Source: DATATV01 sp035551355 (GTDB lineage: Bacteria > Actinomycetota > Actinomycetes > Mycobacteriales > Pseudonocardiaceae). From it: a stretch of 38,682 nucleotides of DNA. How positions within the stretch are numbered: the stretch's first letter is position 1; every line of letters starts with the position of its first letter. The DNA lies in the NCBI GenBank assembly GCA_035551355.1, contig DASZNF010000022.1, forward strand, positions 1 through 38,682, in the 5' to 3' direction. The notes beneath the pieces were generated by a model, which saw nothing but the letters and a program-made list of their open reading frames with translations, did no database searches and was not told the DNA's origin. Shown piece after piece: positions 32,121-38,682 of the stretch. Both the position numbers and the translations under genes were made by a program.

Positions 32121-32400
32121 CCGATTTCCGCGGCTGCCCGTTCATCAACGCGGCGGCGAGTACGCCGATACCGGGCACCCGGTCCGGCACGCGGTCGCCG
32201 AGCACCGGGCCTGGTTCGCCGCCTTCCTGGCCGAAATGCTGTCGGAACTGGGCATCGACGACGCTCCCGAAGTGGTCGATCAGCTGGTCATGCTCCGGGA
32301 CGGGGCCATGATCGGCGGCTACCTGGACCGGGTGCCGGAATCCCGGGCCAAGTCGATCATCGACGCCGGCCGGGCGATCATCGACACCGCGCGCCTTTGA
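32121..32400 (+). pseudogene. TetR regulator remnant (C-terminal domain only)
   Basis: No start codon or HTH. DFRGCPFINAA is read in one frame, then after a one-base deletion near 32152 the next frame gives EYADTGHPVRHAVAEHRAWF, AAFLAEMLSELGIDDAPEVV, DQLVMLRDGAMIGGYL and a stop at 32398-32400. This is the TetR C-terminal domain with its typical RGCPFINA-AEY and QLVMLRDGA blocks. The 5' part is absent, so it is a truncated, frameshifted copy, possibly from a duplicated regulator. Confidence 0.75.
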
Positions 32401-32502
32401 CCCCGCGATCTCAACTGCGAGTGACCCAGACCACACTCTGGTCGAGAACCTGCGACAACGCTCCCCGCGACTAACTGGTGAAGGAACAAGGAAGAGGGGA
32501 AC

Positions 32503-32607
32503 GTGACGACAATGGCCAAGGACCAGCTCCGCAATTGGCGGCCGCGATACCGCGGTGCGCCACAACTCAGACCCGGCTCGCCGGAATTTCCAGAACCCTT
32601 CCGATAA
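32503..32607 (+). CDS. Small open frame of 34 residues, unknown
   Basis: GTG 32503, with GGAAGAGGGGA just upstream, encodes a basic, Pro/Arg-rich peptide starting MTTMAKDQLRNWRPRYRG and ending PEFPEPFR. The ribosome site is good, but the sequence matches nothing I know; it may be the start of a deleted gene or chance. It lies in the 298-bp gap between the TetR remnant and the double-TetR gene, which otherwise shows no gene. Confidence 0.3.
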   Translation: MTTMAKDQLRNWRPRYRGAPQLRPGSPEFPEPFR

Positions 32608-32698
32608 CCGGAAGGATCACGCCTCGGACCGGTGACACGGCTCGTGATTGACTGGCCGGCATGGACTCCTCACCGCGGGCCTTCGGTGCGGTGCCACC

Positions 32699-33862
32699 GT
32701 GACCGCCGAGTCGACCGCGGGCACCCGCCCGCGCAACCGCAAGCAGCTGATCGTCGACGCGGCCGGTCGAGTGTTCAGCGCGCGCGGCTATCACTCGGCG
32801 TCCATGGAGGAGATCGCAGCCAACGTGGGCATCACGGCGGCGGCCCTGTACCGGCACTTCCCGAACAAGTACGCGTTGTTCACCGAGTGCGCGACCGGCA
32901 TGGTGGACGGGCTGGTCGCCGCGCTCGACGAGGTACCGCCCGAGGCGAGTCTGACCGACGTGCTGGCCGCGGTCACCCGGGTCACCGTCGCCCATCGCGC
33001 CTCGGGTGGCGTCTACCGGTGGGAAGCGCGGTACCTCAATCGGGAGGATCGCCAGCTGCTGCGGGCGAAGTTCGGTCACGTCGTCGGGCGGGTGGCCGAG
33101 GTGGCTCAGCGCGAGTACTCGCTGCCCGAGGAGCAACTGCGGGCCGTGGCGGCGCTGGGCGCGATCGGGTCCATCACGATGCACCGCACCTCCATCGCCC
33201 AACGCCGGGCCGAGGATCTGCTGCTGGCGGCCGCTGCGCGGGTGGCCGCGACCGACCCGGCGACCGCCACCGGGACGGCGCGCTCGGTCGAGCTGCCAGC
33301 CCAGCCGGTGCCGCGCACCCGGCGCGCGGAGATACTCGCCGCCGCCATCCCGCTGTTCGAACGGGACGGGTTCGCCAACGTCACGAACGCCCGGATTGCC
33401 GAGGTCGTGGGGCTGGCCCCGTCCGCGCTCTACCGCTACTTCCCGGGCAAGGTCGACATCCTGGCCGCGGCCTGCCTGCAGGCGGCCGGACTGCTGGCGC
33501 AGGCGGTGGAACAGAATCTGCGCGGCGTGGTTCGCCCGCACGACGCGGTGGTCACCCTGGCGGCGACCTATGTCGCCTACAGCTTCGAGCACACCGCGCT
33601 CACCACCGTCGCCGACGCCGAGGTGGCCGGTCTGCCCGCCGGCCTGCAACGCCCGCTGGTGCTCGCGCAGCGCGAGCACATCGCCATCTGGGAGCAGCAA
33701 CTGCGGCTGGCCCGCCCGGAACTGGACCCGCGGCAGGCCCGGGTGCTGGTGCACGCGGGATTCGGCGTGGTGGTCGAGGCCGGACGTCGGCTGCGCTGGC
33801 AGGACAGCGACGAGCACCGCGACGTCGTCACCGCCCTGGTCGTCGGCGCCCTCGGTCTGTAA
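32699..33862 (+). CDS. Tandem double-TetR transcription regulator
   Basis: A 387-residue protein with two complete TetR units in one chain. HTH 1 is RKQLIVDAAGRVFSARGYHSASMEEIAANVGITAAALYRHFPNKYALF (about residues 14-61). HTH 2 is RAEILAAAIPLFERDGFANVTNARIAEVVGLAPSALYRYFPGKVDIL (about residues 206-254). Each is followed by its own helical domain. Such a fused pseudo-dimer should bind an operator with one polypeptide, possibly asymmetric DNA. The start is GTG 32699 without a clear ribosome site; an ATG 38 bases upstream is out of frame. Neighbours are a TetR remnant upstream and the convergent lcp gene; the target genes are unknown. Confidence 0.85.
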   Translation: MTAESTAGTRPRNRKQLIVDAAGRVFSARGYHSASMEEIAANVGITAAALYRHFPNKYALFTECATGMVDGLVAALDEVPPEASLTDVLAAVTRVTVAHRASGGVYRWEARYLNREDRQLLRAKFGHVVGRVAEVAQREYSLPEEQLRAVAALGAIGSITMHRTSIAQRRAEDLLLAAAARVAATDPATATGTARSVELPAQPVPRTRRAEILAAAIPLFERDGFANVTNARIAEVVGLAPSALYRYFPGKVDILAAACLQAAGLLAQAVEQNLRGVVRPHDAVVTLAATYVAYSFEHTALTTVADAEVAGLPAGLQRPLVLAQREHIAIWEQQLRLARPELDPRQARVLVHAGFGVVVEAGRRLRWQDSDEHRDVVTALVVGALGL

Positions 33863-33945
33863 CGCTCGCCGCGAGACAAGGCCGCCGCACACGCGAGCTG
33901 CCCCACCACGGAGTATCCGTCGCGGGGCAGCTCACCAGCGGTGCC

Positions 33946-35154
33946 TCAGGTGCCGGGCCGGTTCGCCGTCGGCAGCGTGATCGGGGTTTGCGTCGGTGAG
34001 GTGCCGTTGTTGAGGTACATCATCGCGATCCCGCGCACGAACTGGTCGATCACGTCGAACGCGACCGGCGCGACCGGCGTCAGCCCCGAGCTGAACGCGA
34101 CGTACGCCGGCCAGCCCACGCTGATCAGTTCGGCCGACACGTAGTCGCGGGGCAGTCCGAGCCAGTCGCCGATCTCGTTGGACAGCAGGTAGCGCACGAA
34201 CTCGTTGACCAGCCCGGTGTCCAGCCCCAGCGTGGGCTGGTACATCAGGTCCAGCAAGGTGTGGGCCAGCGAGACGCCCTCGGAGGTCGGGGCGAGAATC
34301 GGCGTCAGGACCTGCGCCGCCTGCGCGTCGGCCGCCGCCCAGCTCTGCGGGATGTACTCGTCCCGCACGCCGAGAAGGTGCAGGGCGACCTGCCAGCTGT
34401 GCAGGAAGGCGTCCTCGTCCGCGGCCGACATCGGGACGTTCCACTTGACCAGATTCTTGTGCGCGTAGGTGCCGGTGCTGTGGAAGGTGACCAGGATGTC
34501 GCCCTGACTGATCGGGGTCTTCTCGGCGGTGACCGCCTCCCAGGGGTTGGACTGCGGCAACAGGTGGCGGACCGCGGCGTGCACCAGGCGGGTCTTGTTG
34601 GCGGTGACCACGAAGTGACCGGTCGGCAGGAAGGCGTCCTGGGTGCTGAGGTCGTAGCCGAAGGTGAACGTCTTGGCCGCGCGGGCTTTCATGTCGGCGC
34701 CGCCCGCGGAGTAGTAGACGTTGCGGGCCTCGTTCGGGATGACCGTGCTCATCATTCCGCTGCCGAGGCTGTAGGACACGAACAGGTACAGGTTCATGCG
34801 CCGGTTGAAGTCGGCGGCCAGGCTGAGTTTGTTCGGGTCGGCCCACGACGGCAGGGCGTTGTACTGCTGCAGGTACGTGGTGAGGTCGGCGGGCAGGCCG
34901 CTGGGCAGTGGGTCACCGTTGTCGACCCAGCTCTGGAACGCGGTGTTGATCGCCGGAATCTGGCCGTTGTCCAGGAGGGAGGCCAGCAGCGGGTCGGCCG
35001 CGTCGTCCCAGATCGACCACGGGTCGGCGCCCGTGCCGGTGCCGGCCACTGAGCCCGCCGGTGACCACGCCCAGGCTTGAGAAGTGCCGGTCAAGCCGAC
35101 GAGGCCCAGCGCGGCACCTAGGGTAAGAACACTCCTCCTGCTGAGATTCTCCAT
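33946..35154 (-). CDS. lcp: Latex-clearing protein (rubber oxygenase, DUF2236 family)
   Basis: A 402-residue extracellular b-type heme dioxygenase that cleaves cis-1,4-polyisoprene to oligo-isoprenoid aldehydes/ketones. The N-terminus NLSRRSVLTLGAALGLVGLTG is a Tat signal, with cleavage near SQAWAW. Arg158-x-x-Lys161-Thr162 and His192 match the active-site Arg164/Lys167/Thr168 and heme-ligand His198 of Streptomyces K30 Lcp with a constant offset of six (numbering from memory). Other blocks are DFNRRMNLYLFVSYSLGSGMM, ATGHFVVTANKTRLVHAAVRHLLP and QGDILVTFHSTGTYAHKNLVKW. Length equals the family norm. GGAGG lies nine bases before the ATG. It is divergent from the DUF4334 gene. Related MpaB-like oxygenases are the alternative, but the RxxKT match favours Lcp. 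Confidence 0.88.
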   Translation of the reverse strand: MENLSRRSVLTLGAALGLVGLTGTSQAWAWSPAGSVAGTGTGADPWSIWDDAADPLLASLLDNGQIPAINTAFQSWVDNGDPLPSGLPADLTTYLQQYNALPSWADPNKLSLAADFNRRMNLYLFVSYSLGSGMMSTVIPNEARNVYYSAGGADMKARAAKTFTFGYDLSTQDAFLPTGHFVVTANKTRLVHAAVRHLLPQSNPWEAVTAEKTPISQGDILVTFHSTGTYAHKNLVKWNVPMSAADEDAFLHSWQVALHLLGVRDEYIPQSWAAADAQAAQVLTPILAPTSEGVSLAHTLLDLMYQPTLGLDTGLVNEFVRYLLSNEIGDWLGLPRDYVSAELISVGWPAYVAFSSGLTPVAPVAFDVIDQFVRGIAMMYLNNGTSPTQTPITLPTANRPGT

Positions 35155-35304
35155 TTACTTCTTCGCCTCCAGGTAGGCTTCGTTGCCCTCTGTGGTTGGC
35201 TGTGCGGTCCGGTCCCGACACCCGCTCCGGCTTGCCGGGTTGTGTGATTTCTGATTAACATAGCGACGCACGCCACCCGTCGGCAAGGGCGAGGAACGGA
35301 TGCG
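35155..35304. promoter_or_regulatory. Divergent promoter region between lcp and DUF4334 genes
   Basis: A 150-bp gap with an AT-richer centre (TTGTGTGATTTCTGATTAAC around 35240). TTAACAT-like sequence near 35255 may serve as a -10 for one direction. No palindrome is obvious. It must hold the start sites for both genes. Confidence 0.4.
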
Positions 35305-35817
35305 ATGAGCAGCAGCACAGCGAGCGCGCTCGCGCGGTGGCAGGCCCTGCGCGCAGCGCCGGGTCGGCTCGACCCGGATCAGCTCGATGCCCTGTGGGCG
35401 GATCTCGACGTCGTCGACGCGGCGTCGATCCTCGGCTCCTGGCGCGGTTTCGCCTTCCCGACCGGCCATCCGATCGAGCGGCAGCTGACGGCCAGCCGGT
35501 GGCACGGCAAGCGGTTCGCCGCGCTGGACGACGCCCAACCGCTGATCTGCCGGGCCGGGGACGGCAGCCTCTACTCCGACAGCACCGCCGGCCGGGGCGA
35601 GGCCAGCCTGTGGCAGGTCGAGTTCCGCGGCGAGGTCACCGCGACCATGGTCTACGACGGAATGCCGGTGTTCGACCACTTCAAACGGGTGGACGACAAC
35701 ACCCTGATGGGCGTGATGAACGGCAAACCGACGGTGGTGCTGGCCAACGGCAGGCACTTCTACTTCGGCCTGGAACGCGAACTCGAGTGCGACCGAGAAC
35801 TGTCCACTCGCGACTGA
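35305..35817 (+). CDS. GXWXG/DUF4334 domain protein
   Basis: A 170-residue cytosolic protein. The GXWXG motif is GSWRG within ILGSWRGFAFPTGHPIERQL (residues about 42-62). The rest is a DUF4334-type barrel ending with ATMVYDGMPVFDHFKRVDDNTLMGVMNGK and HFYFGLERE. The family has no assigned reaction; it may bind a small hydrophobic ligand. GAGGAA precedes the ATG. It is divergent from lcp and could act in the same rubber or terpenoid response, but that is speculation. It converges with a TetR gene (12-bp gap). Confidence 0.8.
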   Translation: MSSSTASALARWQALRAAPGRLDPDQLDALWADLDVVDAASILGSWRGFAFPTGHPIERQLTASRWHGKRFAALDDAQPLICRAGDGSLYSDSTAGRGEASLWQVEFRGEVTATMVYDGMPVFDHFKRVDDNTLMGVMNGKPTVVLANGRHFYFGLERELECDRELSTRD

Positions 35818-35829
35818 GAACTCCGCAGG

Positions 35830-36504
35830 CTAGCGGAGGGTTGCGATACCGGCCAGGAAGATGTCGACGCCGGCGAGGAACTGTTCGCGGTCGTCGTGCT
35901 CGCGCAGCCGCGCCGCCGCCCTGTGCACGAACGGATATCTGTCCGGGCCGAGCCGCGACCATTGTTCGGCGACGGTGGCCAGGAAGGCCGATCGGTCCGC
36001 CTCGTCGTAGGCCAGGACGCGGGCGTTCGCGGCGTTCTGCCCGGCGACCCCGAGGACGTAGTTCACCAGCGCGCCCGCGGCGTCGAACAGTGCTCGCTCG
36101 GGAACGCCGAGTGCGTCCAGCAGCCGGCCGATGGTCTCGTAGATCTCCAGCAGGGCCGGGCGCCACGGTTCCCGGGAGAGTTGGGCGCCGACCCAGGGGT
36201 GCGCGTCGATCGCGTCGAACAGGCCCAGCGCGACGGCACGCAAGCCGTCCCTCGGCTCCGCGTCGACGACCACCCCGGTCAGGACGCGGGCGATGACATC
36301 GTCGGTGGCCGCCGCGAGCAGGTCGCTCTTGTTCGCCACGTGGTGGTAGATCGCCCCGTAGCCGGTGCTCAGCCGGGTGGTCAGCGCCCGGAAGGTCAGC
36401 GCGGCCTCGCCGCCGGTGTCGAGCAGGCCGGTCGCGGCCGTCACGATCACCTCTTTGGACAGCCCGTCCGTGCGCCGCGGGGCCCGCCGAGTCTTCTTCG
36501 CCAC
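35830..36504 (-). CDS. TetR-family repressor of the FAD monooxygenase
   Basis: A 224-residue TetR protein. The HTH is LSKEVIVTAATGLLDTGGEAALTFRALTTRLSTGYGAIYHHVANKSDLLAAATDDV (residues about 15-70); the C-terminal helical domain covers the rest (GLFDAIDAHPWVGAQLSREPWRPALLEIYETIGRLL). The start is GTG 36504 with GAGG just upstream. It is divergent from the FAD monooxygenase gene, with two TTGGAT-type inverted repeats in the 89-bp gap, so it should repress both genes until an inducer (perhaps an antibiotic or aromatic) binds. Confidence 0.9.
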   Translation of the reverse strand: MAKKTRRAPRRTDGLSKEVIVTAATGLLDTGGEAALTFRALTTRLSTGYGAIYHHVANKSDLLAAATDDVIARVLTGVVVDAEPRDGLRAVALGLFDAIDAHPWVGAQLSREPWRPALLEIYETIGRLLDALGVPERALFDAAGALVNYVLGVAGQNAANARVLAYDEADRSAFLATVAEQWSRLGPDRYPFVHRAAARLREHDDREQFLAGVDIFLAGIATLR

Positions 36505-36521
36505 GGCCTCATCATGACACG

Positions 36522-36571
36522 TTTGGATCGCCGATCCAAAACCGTGCTAACTTCATTGGAGTGACGATCCA
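36522..36571. promoter_or_regulatory. Paired TetR operators between repressor and FAD monooxygenase
   Basis: Site 1 is a perfect repeat: TTTGGATCG (36522-36530), C, CGATCCAAA (36532-36540). Site 2 (36555-36571) is TTGGAGTGACGATCCAA, the same 17-bp length with a degenerate left half. Centres are 32 bp apart (about three turns). They lie between the divergent starts at 36504 and 36594. Confidence 0.8.
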
Positions 36572-36593
36572 ACGAGCGCGTGGAGGGAACATC

Positions 36594-37715
36594 ATGACGA
36601 CACCGGTCACGATCATCGGAGCCGGCCTCGGCGGTCTGGTGCTGGCCCGCGTTCTGCACCGGCACGGCATCCCGGTCACGGTCCACGAGGCCGACCCGGC
36701 ACCGGCCGCGCGCCGCCAGGGCGGGTTGCTGGACATCCATCCCTGGAACGGCCAGACAGCGCTCGAGACAGCCGGCCTGACCGAGGGATTTCGCGAGCTC
36801 ATCCTGGCCGGCCGGGAGTCCTACCGGGTCCTCGACCGGAACGCGATCATGCTGCTCGACCGGCCCGACGACGGCACCGGCGAGCGTCCCGAGGTGCAGC
36901 GCGGCGAGTTGCGGCAGCTGCTGCTCGATTCGCTTCCGCCGGGCACCGTCCACTGGGGACACAAGGTCACCGGCGTGTGGGCGCTGGAGGAGGGCCGCCA
37001 CGAGGTGCGCCTGGCCGACGGCGCCACCATCGTCACCAGCCTGCTCGTCGGCGCGGACGGGGCGTGGTCCCGGGTTCGCCCGTTGCTCTCCGACGCCACC
37101 CCGGAGTACGTCGGCTTCTCGGTCGTGGAGACCTTCCTGTTCGACGGGGACACCCGCCATCCCGCGACCGCGGCGGCGGTCGGGGCCGGGTCGCTGTTCG
37201 CCCTCGCGCCGGGCAAGGGATTCCTGGCTCATCGGGAAGCCGGTGGGTCCCTGCACAGCTACGCGCAACTGCTGAAGCCGCGAGACTGGCTCGCCGGCAC
37301 CGATGCCGCGACCCTGACCGCTCGGATCCTCGCCGAGTTCGACGGCTGGGCCCCCGAACTCACCGCCCTGATCACCGGCAGCGACACCCCGCCGGTGCTG
37401 CGCCGCCTGCACACCCTGCCGGCCGCGCACCGCTGGGATCGCGCGCCGGGGGTGACGCTGCTCGGCGACGCCGCCCACCTCATGCCGCCCAACGGTGAGG
37501 GCGCCAACCTGGCCATGCTGGACGGCGCCGAACTCGGTCAGGCCATCGCCGCGCACCCGGACGACCCGGAAGCCGCGCTCGCCGAATACGAGCAGATCAT
37601 GTTCCCGCGTGCCGCCGCGCAGGCCAAGGACGAGGACAGCTACCGGACCATGTTCGGTGCGGACGCGCCGCACAGCATGGTCGCCCTGTTCACCGGAGCA
37701 GAACGGGCGTCCTGA
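36594..37715 (+). CDS. FAD-dependent monooxygenase (TetX/PHBH-like)
   Basis: A 373-residue class A flavoprotein monooxygenase that inserts oxygen with NAD(P)H. The FAD-binding GAGLGG (9-14) starts the Rossmann fold; the second FAD motif is LLGDAAHLMPPNGEGANLAMLDG, and DGAWSRVRP fits the DG motif. Arg-rich QRGELRQLLL is also present. Length and motifs fit TetX-like or aromatic hydroxylases, so antibiotic or aromatic inactivation is possible. The ATG at 36594 follows GGAGGG. The divergent TetR and the paired operators suggest substrate-induced expression, as in drug-inactivating monooxygenase loci. It ends four bases before the converging VanY-like gene. Confidence 0.92.
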   Translation: MTTPVTIIGAGLGGLVLARVLHRHGIPVTVHEADPAPAARRQGGLLDIHPWNGQTALETAGLTEGFRELILAGRESYRVLDRNAIMLLDRPDDGTGERPEVQRGELRQLLLDSLPPGTVHWGHKVTGVWALEEGRHEVRLADGATIVTSLLVGADGAWSRVRPLLSDATPEYVGFSVVETFLFDGDTRHPATAAAVGAGSLFALAPGKGFLAHREAGGSLHSYAQLLKPRDWLAGTDAATLTARILAEFDGWAPELTALITGSDTPPVLRRLHTLPAAHRWDRAPGVTLLGDAAHLMPPNGEGANLAMLDGAELGQAIAAHPDDPEAALAEYEQIMFPRAAAQAKDEDSYRTMFGADAPHSMVALFTGAERAS

Positions 37716-37719
37716 CCGA

Positions 37720-38205
37720 TCACTGCATCCTCGGATCGTGCGTGGGGTCGGGGTACATCGGCGGGCAGCCGTGCTCGATGGCGTCGGGGCGCAGTTCGTA
37801 GTGCCAGGGTTCGTTGCGGTAGATCTGGCACAGCCCGTACCGGGCGCCGTGCTCGGACAGCCACGCCTTGGCTTCGCCGGGCCCGATGTCGACCGCGTTG
37901 CCCAACACGTGTGCGGACGTGGCGGGGGTGGCCACCCAGCGGGCGGCTTCGGTTTCCGAGCCGTACCGGGACACCGCCTCGCGGCGCAGCTGATTCTGGT
38001 ACTCCGGGGAACGCCAGCCACCGTTGACGCGGAACTCGACGCCGTCGTCGGCGGCATCCTTCGCCGCCTGGCGCAGGGCAGCGAGCAGAGCCGGGTCAAG
38101 GTTGGCCACGGCCGGAGTCTCGTCGTCGAAGACCGGGACGGGTTCGGGGACAGCGCCGTGTAACTTGCCGAGGGGCGGCCGGACGGTCGATTCGCTGAAG
38201 GGCAT
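37720..38205 (-). CDS. VanY-like D-alanyl-D-alanine carboxypeptidase (M15B)
   Basis: A 161-residue zinc peptidase that trims the last D-Ala of peptidoglycan stem peptides. Motifs are VNGGWRSPEYQNQL, the zinc site SAHVLGNAVDIG (SxHxxGxAxD) and EPWHYEL (ExxWH) with both His. There is no signal peptide or anchor, which is odd for a cell-wall enzyme and suggests either cytosolic action or a wrong start. An upstream GTG (38276) with GAGG seven bases before it would add 24 residues but still no signal. It is divergent from a response regulator, as in VanRS-VanY-type arrangements, so that system probably controls it. Confidence 0.8.
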   Translation of the reverse strand: MPFSESTVRPPLGKLHGAVPEPVPVFDDETPAVANLDPALLAALRQAAKDAADDGVEFRVNGGWRSPEYQNQLRREAVSRYGSETEAARWVATPATSAHVLGNAVDIGPGEAKAWLSEHGARYGLCQIYRNEPWHYELRPDAIEHGCPPMYPDPTHDPRMQ

Positions 38206-38292
38206 GCCCTCAAGCCAAGGCAGCGTGGCGTTGCCGGCCCGTACACGGTTTTGGATATGCCGGCGATAGGCGGTCACTCGTAGCCTCGAACC

Positions 38293-38682
<390 letters not shown>

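Noticed and set aside
32567..33892. Minus-strand frame of 441 residues
   Set aside because: Antisense to the double-TetR gene, which has two clear HTH domains; no motif on this strand.

Overview
The window is high-GC DNA (about 70 percent by eye) with GTG/TTG starts, tightly packed genes, F420-type oxidoreductases, many TetR regulators, a SpoIIE/STAS/anti-sigma module and a type VII secretion substrate cassette. This points to an actinomycete, most likely of the Pseudonocardiales type; the order-level placement is inference. I saw no tRNA, rRNA, CRISPR array, insertion sequence or prophage.

Layout. 1-1.5 kb: start of a GH15-family gene, an acetate-transporter-like membrane protein and a chimeric pseudogene. 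1.7-4.4 kb: secreted tripeptidyl-peptidase-like hydrolase and a LigJ-type 4-oxalomesaconate hydratase behind a perfect palindromic operator. 4.4-7.5 kb: partner-switching module (GAF-SpoIIE phosphatase and STAS on minus, RsbW-like ATPase on plus), then a methyltransferase behind a cluster of repeated operator-like boxes. 7.7-11.5 kb: secreted S1 protease with two compensating frameshifts, a bacterial serpin, and an rtcB pseudogene with three lesions. 11.5-17.2 kb: a secreted glycosidase-like protein, then a YbaB-like / giant Ser-Gly-repeat WXG / EspC-like cassette facing an ECF sigma gene.

17.2-23.5 kb: membrane protein, large LuxR-family ATPase regulator, alpha/beta hydrolase, TMEM175-like channel and a second hydrolase behind a possible leader peptide. 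A 19-bp inverted repeat occurs both at the start of the LuxR gene and in front of the first hydrolase, which suggests a small regulon. 23.5-33.9 kb: a catabolic, TetR-rich segment with a DUF2867-Ddn fusion, CoA ligase, LLM F420 oxidoreductase, SDRs, quinone oxidoreductase, three single TetR regulators, one tandem double-TetR protein and one TetR remnant. 33.9-38.7 kb: Tat-exported latex-clearing protein (rubber oxygenase), GXWXG/DUF4334 protein, TetR plus divergent FAD monooxygenase with paired operators, and a VanY-like carboxypeptidase divergent from an OmpR-type response regulator that runs off the end.

The most notable items are the type VII-like cassette with its 879-residue Ser-Gly protein, the frameshifted protease beside a serpin, the LuxR inverted-repeat pair, the cluster of TTGCC-N5-GGCAA boxes, and three decayed genes (NTPase/methyltransferase chimera, rtcB, TetR).
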